Below, in pieces: positions 27,254 through 36,208 of a stretch of DNA of 53,697 nucleotides. The DNA comes from Bacteroidales bacterium UBA6229 (GTDB taxonomy: Bacteria > Bacteroidota > Bacteroidia > Bacteroidales > F082). Under the pieces are notes generated by a model. That model was given only the letters and a program-made list of their open reading frames with translations. It did no database searches and had not been told where the DNA came from. The translations under genes were made by a program, and so were the position numbers. The stretch covers positions 8,036 to 61,732 of the forward strand of contig DJWN01000107.1 in the NCBI GenBank assembly GCA_002440975.1. The letters are read 5' to 3'. Position 1 is the stretch's first letter. Each line of letters begins with the position of its first letter.

Positions 27254-28453
27254 CTAGCCCTCCAGAATTGCTTTAACGCCAGGAAGTTCTTTACCCTCAA
27301 TATATTCGAGCATTGCGCCGCCGCCTGTTGAAACATAGCTCACCTTATCGGCCAGATCGTATTTGTTTACGGCAGCCACAGAGTCGCCTCCACCTACCAG
27401 CGAATAGCATCCGGAAGCTGTGGCTTTGGCAATGGCATGAGCGATGCTACTGGTACCTTTGGCAAAATTGGAGAATTCAAACACGCCCATCGGGCCGTTC
27501 CACAAAATGGTTTTTGAAGCCAGAATCACCTGTGTGAAGGTTTCGATGGTTTCGGGTCCAATATCCAAACCCATCCAGCCATCCGGAATTTCATCAGCAC
27601 TGCATTGTTGCTGTTTGGCCTCATTATCAAACTTATCAGCAATCAAAGCATCCGTTGGGATTAAGAGTTTTACGCCATTTGCTTTGGCTTTTTCAACAGC
27701 ATTTTTGGCCGTTTCCAACAAATCATCTTCGATCAGGGAATTACCAACTTTACCGCCCATTGCCTTGATAAAGGTAAACATCATACCTCCGCCGATGATG
27801 AGATTGTCAACTTTGTCGAGCAGGTTGTTGATGATTTCGATTTTACCGGAGACTTTTGCTCCGCCCAAAACAGCCGTAAAAGGTCTTTCGGGATGCCTGG
27901 TCACTTTTTCCAGGTTCGAAACCTCATCCTGCATCAGGTAGCCAAAAAGGCTGCTTCCGGGGAAATACTGTGCAATAATAGCTGTGGAAGCATGTGCGCG
28001 GTGGGCTGTTCCGAAAGCATCATTCACATAAACATCAGCCAGTAGTGCCAGTTTTTTGGCAAAATTTTCGTCTCCTTTGGTTTCCTCTTTGTAAAAACGA
28101 AGGTTTTCGAGCAACAAAACTTCGCCTGGTTTCAGAGCAGCGGCTTTCTCGACTGCTTCCTCACCAATGCAATCGTTGGCAAACTGCACTTTTCGTCCGA
28201 GTTGTTTTTCCAGATTCGGGATGAGGTGACGCAGCGAAAAGCGGTCTTCGGGACCCTCTTTTGGCCGGCCCAGATGCGACATAAAAATAACCGAAGCTCC
28301 GGAAGCCAATATCTTCTCGGCTGTGGGCATGGCCGCGCGAATGCGGGTGTCATCAGTAATTTTAAATTTGTCGTCGAGCGGCACATTGAAATCTACACGC
28401 ACCAGCACTTTTTTGTCTTTCAGATTGAATTGATCAATATTCTTCATAATCAT
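27254..28453 (-). CDS. pgk: Phosphoglycerate kinase
   Basis: 399 residues. VLVRVDFNVPL near the N-terminus, SHLGRP, the hinge/substrate segments LLENLRFYKEE and AVLGGAKVSGKIEIINNLL, and the nucleotide-binding C-terminal GPMGVFEFSNFAKGT and GGGDSVAAVNKY are all present. It transfers phosphate from 1,3-bisphosphoglycerate to ADP in glycolysis. The ATG at 28453 overlaps the stop of the upstream membrane glycosyltransferase in ATGA, suggesting translational coupling; an internal ATG at 28447 is the alternative start. Confidence 0.97.
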   Translation of the reverse strand: MIMKNIDQFNLKDKKVLVRVDFNVPLDDKFKITDDTRIRAAMPTAEKILASGASVIFMSHLGRPKEGPEDRFSLRHLIPNLEKQLGRKVQFANDCIGEEAVEKAAALKPGEVLLLENLRFYKEETKGDENFAKKLALLADVYVNDAFGTAHRAHASTAIIAQYFPGSSLFGYLMQDEVSNLEKVTRHPERPFTAVLGGAKVSGKIEIINNLLDKVDNLIIGGGMMFTFIKAMGGKVGNSLIEDDLLETAKNAVEKAKANGVKLLIPTDALIADKFDNEAKQQQCSADEIPDGWMGLDIGPETIETFTQVILASKTILWNGPMGVFEFSNFAKGTSSIAHAIAKATASGCYSLVGGGDSVAAVNKYDLADKVSYVSTGGGAMLEYIEGKELPGVKAILEG

Positions 28454-30465
28454 TCGGGTATTGGGAAAATTTTATTTTGGTATAGTATCAGTTTAAAGTC
28501 AAGATTTTCAATACAAAGATACTGCTCTCCGGCATTCCAAAGGTATGCCTTGAGTTTTAGTTCCTGCTCGATATTTTGTGGCAGCTGCATCATCAAAGCT
28601 GGTCTTCCAAACGTGCTATCTGCCTCGAAAAAAGGCTTCAGATCAAAACTTTCGTAATGCTTCGATCCATCGTCCGAACTGGCATCCATCACCAAAAAAA
28701 GTTTTTTGGGAAGGTTTGCACTATGAATTTCAGCTTCGAAAAAAAGGCTGATCTCAGGTTTTGTACCGGCATGAAGAATAGTGTCAGCAAGGGGCAAAAA
28801 TGCCTGCTCAAAAACCATACCTTCGCATGAGGAATTGTATTCGGGAAGTTGATTTTTAAACGTTGAGCCTTTTAATAAAACAAGTTGTTGATCCAACAGA
28901 GTTAATTCTTTGTATGACAGGGGTTTTGAGTTTTCGCATTTTAGAAAAATACCAATTTTTCCATTATTGGCAATAGGGTGAAGTTTTTGTGTGATGTCAG
29001 GATAATTGCGCCTGATATCACTGGCTAAAAATCGGTTTTGTATCGCAATGAAATCAAAATCCCAGTTCATTGCCTGCCTGAGGTTTTCGGGTGTTGTATT
29101 AATCACTGTGTATCCTTTGCGTTCGAGTAGCAAAAGCGGTACGTTGGTAGTGTAGGCATCGAGTACCAAAATTTTGGCATTGGACGGCACATCAGCTTCG
29201 GCTAAAAGTCTTGCACCACCTTCAAAATTGCGTCTTGTAATTTCCGTCCTGTCCCAGCTTTTAAATGTATTGCGTTCTTTTTGAATGGCATAACTTTGCT
29301 TGAGCATCCAGCCATTTAAAGCAAAAGCAATAATCAAAATACCCCATTGAAAGGGCTTTTCAATTTTTGACAGCAAACGCAAGCCCAAGCCCAATAAAAT
29401 CATAACTGGAAGAAAAAAACTGTCCAGAAAATAATAATCGTGAGCCGGAAATTGCCTGGCCATCGCTAAAAGATAAAGCCCTGAGGCTGCCAGCCAGAGC
29501 AATGCCATAAGCCCGATGACTTTGTTTGTTTTGTTGCCAAATCCTTTAAACAAGAGACCTGAAACCGCGAAGCCTATCGCTATCCAGGCCGGCAAAGAAA
29601 AATAGGTCAGCTTCCAGTTTGCCCAGCTTATCCGAATCAGCTGAATTGTTTCCGAAAAAGTGTCGGCCGGCAATAAATCACTGATGAAAAGTGAGCCATA
29701 GGTAAAACTTAGAAAATTGTTGTAAACGTGATAAAAACCAACAACTGCCAATGTTGTTAAAAAGCCCGGCAATACAATCCTAAGCTTTGATTTTTCTTTC
29801 CAAAAAATAAATACAAAAGACGCAGCCCAGGCCAGTATTCCCATCACAAAAGGTTTGCGCATCAAAGCTGCCAGTGTCAGAAAAATCAGGGCTATTATTA
29901 GTGTTTTTATCTTCTCATTTCGCAGGTGGCGTGCAAAAAAGTACAAGCCAGCCAAACTCATAGCTATTGCGCTGATGCTGGGGATAAAGCCATTCAGATA
30001 ATAGGTAAAGACCGGAGCAGTAAAAGCCAGCAGCAAGCCAGACAGCGAAAGCCCATAGTTGACGCCAGCTTCGCGCAGAAACCGAAACCAAAAAAACAAT
30101 CCACTCAATCCAATAAGCAGCATTAACGATCTAAAAATCCAGGGAGCCGGCTGGCCATAAATTCCCATCAGCAAGGCGGCAAGGTATTCGATTATCGGAA
30201 AATCTACGCTGGTAATGCCTTGTGGATCATCAAGCGGAATTGCAGCTTCGTAGCGGGGCTTAAGATTGAGTGTGGCGGGATGAAAAAAGTCATAGCCATT
30301 TTCCATAAAACCTACGGCCAAAGCATAGCGATCACTTTGCGTCCAGGCATGAATATGAGCAGGGAATTGCGGTTGGGTGTTTCGAAAAAAGAAAAAAGCC
30401 AGCACAAGCAGCACCAATGCCGGAAGTAGATATTCCTGAAATTTGCTGAATCTGCCTTGTGTCAT
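28450..30465 (-). CDS. GT-C-type integral membrane protein (ArnT/PMT-like glycosyltransferase)
   Basis: 671 residues from ATG 30465 (an upstream in-frame TTG at 30477 is possible). There are roughly ten to eleven membrane helices over residues 15-400, then a soluble C-terminal domain of about 270 residues. The first periplasmic loop holds acidic residues and aromatics (HAWTQSDRYALAVGF), as in GT-C/PMT_2 enzymes that use polyprenyl-phosphate sugars, and SVDFPIIEYLAALLMGIYG is also typical. The C-terminal region looks beta-rich and may bind the acceptor. Target and sugar are unknown. It overlaps pgk by 4 bp. Confidence 0.7.
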   Translation of the reverse strand: MTQGRFSKFQEYLLPALVLLVLAFFFFRNTQPQFPAHIHAWTQSDRYALAVGFMENGYDFFHPATLNLKPRYEAAIPLDDPQGITSVDFPIIEYLAALLMGIYGQPAPWIFRSLMLLIGLSGLFFWFRFLREAGVNYGLSLSGLLLAFTAPVFTYYLNGFIPSISAIAMSLAGLYFFARHLRNEKIKTLIIALIFLTLAALMRKPFVMGILAWAASFVFIFWKEKSKLRIVLPGFLTTLAVVGFYHVYNNFLSFTYGSLFISDLLPADTFSETIQLIRISWANWKLTYFSLPAWIAIGFAVSGLLFKGFGNKTNKVIGLMALLWLAASGLYLLAMARQFPAHDYYFLDSFFLPVMILLGLGLRLLSKIEKPFQWGILIIAFALNGWMLKQSYAIQKERNTFKSWDRTEITRRNFEGGARLLAEADVPSNAKILVLDAYTTNVPLLLLERKGYTVINTTPENLRQAMNWDFDFIAIQNRFLASDIRRNYPDITQKLHPIANNGKIGIFLKCENSKPLSYKELTLLDQQLVLLKGSTFKNQLPEYNSSCEGMVFEQAFLPLADTILHAGTKPEISLFFEAEIHSANLPKKLFLVMDASSDDGSKHYESFDLKPFFEADSTFGRPALMMQLPQNIEQELKLKAYLWNAGEQYLCIENLDFKLILYQNKIFPIPE

Positions 30466-30614
30466 AGCCTGACGCAAAGGTAAAGATTTAGCTGGTTGGC
30501 AAATCTATTTTCATAATAGAAATGTGTGATTCAGTTGGAATTGCCTGCCACAAATCGTACAGGAGTAGTTTATTTCAGCACAACAAAGTTTTATTTGCAA
30601 ACAAGATTATCAAC

Positions 30615-31088
30615 CTAATCATGATGATAAGGCTCGCCTTTGATGATAGAAAAAGCGCGGTAGAGCTGTTCGGCAAATACCAGCCTTACCAGCTGATGCG
30701 AAAAAGTCATGGGCGAGAGCGAAATCAGGAAACGGGATTGTTGCCTAAGTTTGTCAGTAAACCCATAAGGGCCGCCAATCACAAAAACCAATCGCTTGAC
30801 CGATTGCAGCATTTGCTGTTCCAAAAAAGTTGCGAAGCCTCTCGAATGATAGTTTTTACCGTTCTCATCAAGCAAAACGAGCACATCACCGGCCTGTAGC
30901 TGTGATTCTATCATTTTGGCTTCGGCTTCTTTTTGTTCTGCTTCCGACAGGCGTTTTCGGTTTTTTAAATCCGGTATAACCTTGAATTCAAATGGTATGT
31001 AGTGTTCTATACGATCAAAATACAGCCTCATGCCTTCTTCCAGAAATGGCTGGTCAGTTTTTCCAATGACTAGGAGCAGGATTTTCAT
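30615..31088 (-). CDS. rlmH: 23S rRNA (pseudouridine1915-N3)-methyltransferase RlmH
   Basis: 157 residues, the typical length. SPOUT fold features: an N-terminal MKILLLVIGKT strand, LDENGKNYHSRGFATFLEQQM, the SAM-binding knot loop LVFVIGGPYGF and the C-terminal SLSPMTFSHQLVRLVFAEQLYRAFSIIKGEPYHHD, which is nearly invariant in RlmH. It methylates pseudouridine 1915 in helix 69 of 23S rRNA. Confidence 0.97.
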   Translation of the reverse strand: MKILLLVIGKTDQPFLEEGMRLYFDRIEHYIPFEFKVIPDLKNRKRLSEAEQKEAEAKMIESQLQAGDVLVLLDENGKNYHSRGFATFLEQQMLQSVKRLVFVIGGPYGFTDKLRQQSRFLISLSPMTFSHQLVRLVFAEQLYRAFSIIKGEPYHHD

Positions 31089-31136
31089 TTTAGCGTTTAA
31101 GATTGTAAATTAACAAGAGGTTATTTCGCAGTAATT

Positions 31137-31979
31137 TCAATCTAATTGCTGCATCAACACTACCTTGTTGAGTGCTTCCCTGTCGAGCTTTGTGTTAATC
31201 TTTTTCCTGTCGCAAAAGTGAAGCAAGTCCTGAGTGCTGAGGTTTCCCACCATTTCGTCTGCTGCTGTGGGGCACCCCCCCAAGCCGTTATGAACCGTTT
31301 CGAAGCTACGCACGCCGGCTTCCCAGGCTGCTTCGAGCTTGGCAAAGCTCTCAGATGGTCGTGTGTGCAGATGAAGACCAAAATCAACCTCCGGAAAAGC
31401 AGGTATTAAAGTTTCGTAAACCTTATAAATCGTATCCGGTGTGGCTTCGCCCAGGATGTCAGACAAAGGCTGCCTGCGGACACCCAACTCATACAGCTTT
31501 GCTGCTCCGTCGATTACCATTTGAATGCTCCAGTCGTCGCCATAAGGATTGCCCAAGGCCATCGAAAGGTATATAACAAGACCTACCTGATTTGGGGAAG
31601 CCAGTTCGGTAATCTCCTTTACAACTGCCAAAGATTCCGTTTCGGTAGCATTCAGGTTACGTTTCAGAAAGGTGGGCGAAATGGAAAAAGGATACGACAG
31701 ACATTGCACGCGTTTACATTTCAGGGCTTCTTCTGTGCCTCGTTTATTCACCACCAGAGCCATAATTTCAGGTGGATTTTCGGGCAAATCAAGTCCCTTG
31801 ATCACCTCACGGGTATCGGCCATTTGTGGGATAACCCTTGGCGAAACAAAGCTTCCAACATCCAAAGTGTTAAAACCTACCTTTAGCAATGCATTGATAT
31901 ACTGTAGCTTGTTAATTGTTGGAATGAAATTTTTGATGCCTTGCATGGCATCGCGGGCGGTTTCTGTGATGTGTATCAT
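31137..31979 (-). CDS. Hydroxymethylglutaryl-CoA lyase (divergent, leucine degradation)
   Basis: 280 residues, TIM-barrel HMGL-like. The metal/catalytic Arg-Asp of the family's RDGLQ is here TARDAMQG (Arg9-Asp10). SFVSPRVIPQMAD (about 43-55) is the HMG-CoA lyase signature, HLHTRP carries the metal-binding HxH, and NGLGGCP with Cys236 is the catalytic-loop motif. It should split HMG-CoA to acetoacetate and acetyl-CoA. It is the likely last step for the methylcrotonyl-CoA carboxylase and crotonase genes at 41052-45466. The next gene upstream on the strand is a family paralogue that lacks the Cys. Confidence 0.82.
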   Translation of the reverse strand: MIHITETARDAMQGIKNFIPTINKLQYINALLKVGFNTLDVGSFVSPRVIPQMADTREVIKGLDLPENPPEIMALVVNKRGTEEALKCKRVQCLSYPFSISPTFLKRNLNATETESLAVVKEITELASPNQVGLVIYLSMALGNPYGDDWSIQMVIDGAAKLYELGVRRQPLSDILGEATPDTIYKVYETLIPAFPEVDFGLHLHTRPSESFAKLEAAWEAGVRSFETVHNGLGGCPTAADEMVGNLSTQDLLHFCDRKKINTKLDREALNKVVLMQQLD

Positions 31980-32103
31980 GATGCTTAGTTAGCCTGTGCG
32001 CAAATTAATAAGATGAAGCTGTCAGCTAAAATACTAAATTGAATCAGATCAATGTGCCCTTTAACAGCTTTTAAGCTTTTTGAAGCTGTGAAATTATCTT
32101 TCG

Positions 32104-33117
32104 CTATTTTCTTCCTGAAAGCGATTTTGGAATGCGACCCTGATGGATACTTTCGGAACGCAGCTTACGACCTACAATTCTTTCAACCATTTTTCCGGTT
32201 TTCAAAATACGATCGATATCCAAATTGGTTTCAATACCCATCTCGTCCATCATCACCACCATATCTTCGGTTGTTACCAAACCAACAGCAGTTGCTTCGT
32301 TGTAATAATATTCACCCGTACCCGAAACAGGGACTCTATCAACAAAATTAGCTGGCTGGCCGCCAATGCCACCCATGGTTGATTCGTAATTGGTCATACC
32401 AGCCTGCAAAGCCGCCAGCACATTAGCCAATCCCCAGCCGCGCGTGGTATGCAGATGAACAATATGTTTGGAAGGATCCTGAAACTTATCCATTAGCATC
32501 GAAAAATAGCGGTAAATTCTGTCAGGAGAAGCCGAACCGTCGTGATCAGCGTGTTCGATATCTGTGGCTCCTACATCGAACCAACGTTGTGAAAAATCAA
32601 CCGCCTTGCTCATTTCAGTTGGCCCTTCGATAGGGCAGCCCCAAATGGTGCTAACAGTGCCATTCACTTTCATGCCGGCATCCAAGGCCATTGGGATGTA
32701 CTTCTCGGCCATTTTAAAGTATTCTTCGATCGTAAGACCGGAATTTTTCATCTGATGCGACTCGCTGGTGCTTACCATTAGTAAAATCCTATCGGGGCCA
32801 TAGCCTTCTTTCCGGGCTTTGATGGCTCGTTCGATGGCTTTTTCGCGGATCGTTACGGCTGTAAGTTTTACCGCTGGCAGCAGATGTTGAATGCGTTTGC
32901 TATTGCGCACCTGACGGAAAAGCTCATCAGCATCCTTAAACTGTGGCATACCCTTAGGGTTCCCAAAATTTGTGATCTCAACATGCTTAAAACCGGAAAG
33001 GATCAGCTCTTCGGTAAGCCAAAGTTTTGCTTCTGTGGGGATAAACTTTTCTTCGTGCTGGAAGCCGTCACGAACTGTAATATCTCCGATCGTAACTTTT
33101 TTGGGATACTGCATCAT
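32104..33117 (-). CDS. HMGL-like TIM-barrel enzyme lacking the HMG-CoA-lyase cysteine
   Basis: 337 residues. The N-terminal VTIGDITVRDGFQHEE keeps the catalytic Arg-Asp, HLHTTRGWG keeps the metal-binding HxH, and HVEITNFGNPKGMPQFKDADELF replaces the usual SFVSPK...PQMAD. In the catalytic loop GLGGCP is GGIGGQP, with Gln254 in place of the catalytic Cys, followed by the unusual VPVSGTGEYYYNE. It is therefore an aldolase/lyase or carboxyltransferase-type enzyme of the HMGL superfamily, but classic HMG-CoA lyase chemistry is doubtful. It lies about 120 bp upstream of the cysteine-bearing paralogue and may be co-transcribed. Substrate unknown. Confidence 0.75.
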   Translation of the reverse strand: MMQYPKKVTIGDITVRDGFQHEEKFIPTEAKLWLTEELILSGFKHVEITNFGNPKGMPQFKDADELFRQVRNSKRIQHLLPAVKLTAVTIREKAIERAIKARKEGYGPDRILLMVSTSESHQMKNSGLTIEEYFKMAEKYIPMALDAGMKVNGTVSTIWGCPIEGPTEMSKAVDFSQRWFDVGATDIEHADHDGSASPDRIYRYFSMLMDKFQDPSKHIVHLHTTRGWGLANVLAALQAGMTNYESTMGGIGGQPANFVDRVPVSGTGEYYYNEATAVGLVTTEDMVVMMDEMGIETNLDIDRILKTGKMVERIVGRKLRSESIHQGRIPKSLSGRK

Positions 33118-33249
33118 ATCGTTTTTCTGAGTAGTTTTTTGATTGGCTAAAATAGACAGATTTTTGTATTAGTGATCATTAGGTGAAACAAACCGGATGC
33201 TAAAAAGTTTTGATGAAGCGTATTGCTTATCCGGGAACTGCAATAAAAA

Positions 33250-33279
33250 TTGAAATTAGGTGATAATTCATTAGCTTTG
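33250..33279 (+). promoter_or_regulatory. Promoter of the NarL-type two-component pair
   Basis: TTG (33250-33252), a 19-bp spacer and TAGCTTTG (33272-33279) match the Bacteroidota -33/-7 consensus. The sensor ATG lies 21 bp downstream. Confidence 0.6.
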
Positions 33280-33300
33280 CACATATAAAATTTTGACCGT

Positions 33301-34251
33301 ATGCTTACGCAGATGGCACTCCTTTTGGCTGTAGGCTTACAATTGGTATCAGCGATTATTGTAATCAGCCTGATCCGGGCAACAAAATACAATTCGAGTT
33401 GGATTTTGCTTTCGATTGCTTTTTTGTTGATGGCATTCCGGCGCATTGCCGATTTTGTTATCCTTAATCTTGAAACCGGAGTAAGAGAAAAGTTTGTAGT
33501 TATAAATAGCTGGACAAGTTTTTTGATTTCGCTATTGATGGTTGTGGGGGTGTTTTATGTTCGAAAGGTTTTACATCATTTGTTTAAGTTGGAAGAGCTT
33601 CGCCGAAGCTCAGAAAAGCAACTTTTGAATGCAGTGATTAAAACGGAAGAAAACGAACGAAAACGATTTTCAAAAGAACTTCACGATGGTCTTGGGCCCT
33701 TGTTGAGTGCCGTTAAAATGTCGATCAGTACACTGATTTATAATGAAAAGGAAGGCCGGAAAAAATCCATTCAAAGCAATGCATTGGCCTTGGTTAATGA
33801 ATCTATTTCGAGCCTGCGGGAGTTGTCAAATAATATGAGCCCGCATGTGCTCGAAAATTTTGGTTTAAAAGTGGCCATCGAAACGTTTTGCTCCAAGCTC
33901 AACAACAGTGCGTTGAATATTAAGTTTAAAACCAATATCGAAAATAAAAAATACAGCACCCACATTGAAATTGTGATTTACCGGAGTATTTGCGAGTTGG
34001 TCCACAACACCTTTAAACATGCTCGGGCAGTAAATGTGTCAATTCAATTATTTGAAAAAGAGAATTATCTCGATTTGCAATTCAAGGATGACGGGGTCGG
34101 TTTTGATGTGAATGAAATATTTAAGTCAAGTTCTTCGGGCATGGGCCTCTACAATATTAACTCAAGAGTTAAATCACTCAGCGGAAGTTTTACTGTGGAT
34201 AGTACCCAAAATTCCGGAACCACAATAACGATGCAAATACCTTTTCAATAA
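33301..34251 (+). CDS. NarX/DesK-type sensor histidine kinase (HisKA_3)
   Basis: 316 residues. Three membrane helices occupy about residues 5-90 with almost no periplasmic loop, pointing to intramembrane or cytoplasmic sensing. The HisKA_3 phospho-acceptor is His128 in ENERKRFSKELHDGLGPLLSAVK. The HATPase has the N box region SICELVHNTFKHARA, DDGVGFD and SSGMGLYNINSRV. The partner regulator begins one base after the stop. Its position directly before pstSCAB suggests control of phosphate uptake, replacing the usual PhoR; this is inference from context and repeats upstream of pstS. Confidence 0.9.
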   Translation: MLTQMALLLAVGLQLVSAIIVISLIRATKYNSSWILLSIAFLLMAFRRIADFVILNLETGVREKFVVINSWTSFLISLLMVVGVFYVRKVLHHLFKLEELRRSSEKQLLNAVIKTEENERKRFSKELHDGLGPLLSAVKMSISTLIYNEKEGRKKSIQSNALALVNESISSLRELSNNMSPHVLENFGLKVAIETFCSKLNNSALNIKFKTNIENKKYSTHIEIVIYRSICELVHNTFKHARAVNVSIQLFEKENYLDLQFKDDGVGFDVNEIFKSSSSGMGLYNINSRVKSLSGSFTVDSTQNSGTTITMQIPFQ

Positions 34252-34252
34252 A

Positions 34253-34903
34253 ATGCAAAAACATACATTTGATCTCATCATTGCCGACGATCATCAGTTG
34301 TTCAGAAATGGATTGAATATGCTGCTTTCAACGATTTTTCAGCACATCACAATCCGGGAAGCGGCTAATGGCACGGATTGCCTCAGTTTGATCCAGAAAT
34401 CGAAGCCAGACGTTGTGTTGATGGATATTGATATGCCTGAATTAAATGGCATTGAGGCTACCCAAAAAGCCATACAACTTCATCCCGATCTCAATATCAT
34501 TGCACTCTCGATGCACGGAGATGAAGCCTATTATTTTAAAATGATAGAAGCAGGTGCCAAGGGATTTTTGCTTAAAAGTTCCGACATCGAAGAGGTTAAA
34601 TCTGCCATTGAAAATGTAATGGCAAATCAATATTTTTTCTCGAATGAGCTGTTAAAAAAAATGGTTGACCACATCCGGTTCAACAATGATGAAAAAGTGA
34701 AAACATCCGTTTTTTCGGATCGCGAACAGGAAATTCTTGAATTAATTTGCAAAGGCTTTTCCAATCAGGAAATCAGTGAAAAGTTATTCATCAGCAAACG
34801 CACCGTTGATAAACATCGTGCCAATTTGCTCGAAAAAGCGCAGGCCCGAAACACAGCCCAATTGATAATGAATGCCATTAAACATCATTGGATAAATATT
34901 TGA
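34253..34903 (+). CDS. NarL/LuxR-type response regulator
   Basis: 216 residues. The receiver domain has the acidic pair ADDHQ near the N-terminus, phospho-acceptor Asp58 in VVLMDIDMPELNG, the SMHGDE switch region and LKSS lysine. A linker leads to a LuxR-type HTH (FSDREQEILELICKGFSNQEISEKLFISKRTVDKHRANLLEKAQARN, about 155-202). It is paired with the HisKA_3 kinase one base upstream. Tandem dyad repeats upstream of pstS (34941-34977) are plausible targets for a dimer of this protein. Confidence 0.93.
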   Translation: MQKHTFDLIIADDHQLFRNGLNMLLSTIFQHITIREAANGTDCLSLIQKSKPDVVLMDIDMPELNGIEATQKAIQLHPDLNIIALSMHGDEAYYFKMIEAGAKGFLLKSSDIEEVKSAIENVMANQYFFSNELLKKMVDHIRFNNDEKVKTSVFSDREQEILELICKGFSNQEISEKLFISKRTVDKHRANLLEKAQARNTAQLIMNAIKHHWINI

Positions 34904-34940
34904 TAATCATATTGATACATTGATTGGCTTGATGTCAATA

Positions 34941-35032
34941 TAAGTATAAATACCCATATACGATTAAGTATAAATACGTTCTAAAAAGGGTATTTTGAGT
35001 GTGTTATAAGCCTTATACTCCCCATACTTTTG
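34941..35032 (+). promoter_or_regulatory. pst promoter with tandem dyad repeats
   Basis: TAAGTATAAATAC occurs at 34941-34953 and 34965-34977, 24 bp apart. Each contains the dyad GTAT-AA-ATAC. A third dyad, TATAAG-C-CTTATA (35005-35017), covers the -33 region, and the -7 box TACTTTTG is at 35025-35032. The layout fits an activator binding upstream of and at the promoter. Confidence 0.55.
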
Positions 35033-35070
35033 CATTTTACGGTGATTACAAATCCAAAAACTGATTTAAA

Positions 35071-36081
35071 ATGCAATCCAAATCCAATTTATTCCAAAGC
35101 GGACTATTTTTTTTATTGAGTCTGAGTTTGATGTTTTGTGCCTGTACTTCGGGAAACAGGCAGGACAAAGGCAGGCAAAAGAAATCAAAACCAAAAATAT
35201 CCATTTCCGGAGCATTTGCACTTTATCCCCTTACTGTGCGATGGGCAGAAATTTTTAACAGGGAAAATCCCGACATTAAGATCGACATCAGTGCCGGAGG
35301 CGCAGGGAAGGGAATGGTTGATGCCATGTCGGGCATGGTTGATCTGGGAATGTTTTCGCGGCATATAACCGAAGCCGAACAGGCACAGGGAGTTTGGTAT
35401 ATCGCTGTGGCCAAAGATGCGGTGGTGCCAACCATCAATGCTAAAAATCCGGCATTGGAACTGATACAGCAAAAGGGGATTCCACGATCCGTTTTTCAGG
35501 AAATATACCTGGAAAAACACAATAAAAAATGGTCTGATCTTACAGGAAACCCAAATGATAATGAAGTTATAAAAGTATATACCCGTTCTGATGCCTGTGG
35601 TGCTGCAGAAATGTGGGCGCAATTTCTTGGCAAAAGTCAGGAAAACCTTGAAGGAATTGGCATTTTTGGCGATCCTGGAATTGCAGATGCCGTTAAAAGC
35701 GACCTGAATGGAATAGGCTTTAACAACATCATTTTTGCCTACGACCTCAAAACCGGAAAGCCTTTCGAAGGATTGGGAATCATTCCAATTGACCTGAATG
35801 AGAACGGGAGAATTGATCCGGAAGAGAATTTTTACGACCAGATAACCGATATCAACAAGGCAATAGCCGATAATCAATATCCATCTCCGCCTGCAAGAGA
35901 ACTTTATTTTGTTGCTAAATCATATCCCGAGAATGAATATGTGCGCCAATTTATAAATTGGATATTGACAGAAGGCCAGCAATATGTTCAAGAAGCGGGT
36001 TATGTGCCACTGGATGAACAGAGTTTGAAAATCCAGCTGCAAAAATTGAATAGGGATACAGCTGATAATAACGATCAGTGA
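35071..36081 (+). CDS. pstS: Phosphate ABC transporter substrate-binding lipoprotein PstS
   Basis: 336 residues. The signal peptide has a lipoprotein-type end (LSLMFCACTSGN). The PBP domain begins KISISGAFALYPLTVRWAEIFNRENPDIKIDISAGGAGKGMVDAMSG, where the SGAF and GGAGKG loops correspond to the oxyanion-binding loops of PstS. AKDAVVPTINAKNP and YTRSDACGAAEMWAQFLG supply further ligand positions. It would deliver phosphate to PstCA. The chain is a little longer than Escherichia PstS-type cores with an acidic C-terminal region. It is the first gene of pstSCAB and has its own repeat-rich promoter. Confidence 0.88.
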   Translation: MQSKSNLFQSGLFFLLSLSLMFCACTSGNRQDKGRQKKSKPKISISGAFALYPLTVRWAEIFNRENPDIKIDISAGGAGKGMVDAMSGMVDLGMFSRHITEAEQAQGVWYIAVAKDAVVPTINAKNPALELIQQKGIPRSVFQEIYLEKHNKKWSDLTGNPNDNEVIKVYTRSDACGAAEMWAQFLGKSQENLEGIGIFGDPGIADAVKSDLNGIGFNNIIFAYDLKTGKPFEGLGIIPIDLNENGRIDPEENFYDQITDINKAIADNQYPSPPARELYFVAKSYPENEYVRQFINWILTEGQQYVQEAGYVPLDEQSLKIQLQKLNRDTADNNDQ

Positions 36082-36208
36082 AAGTTTTCACAGATTTAAG
36101 TGAATAGACAGCTGAATAGGGCTTTAAAAATGCATTAACATTAAGTGATTTCTGTTTTCATTGTGGACAGGTTAAATGACAAAGTGAAAAACAGGTATAT
36201 AAATTGTA

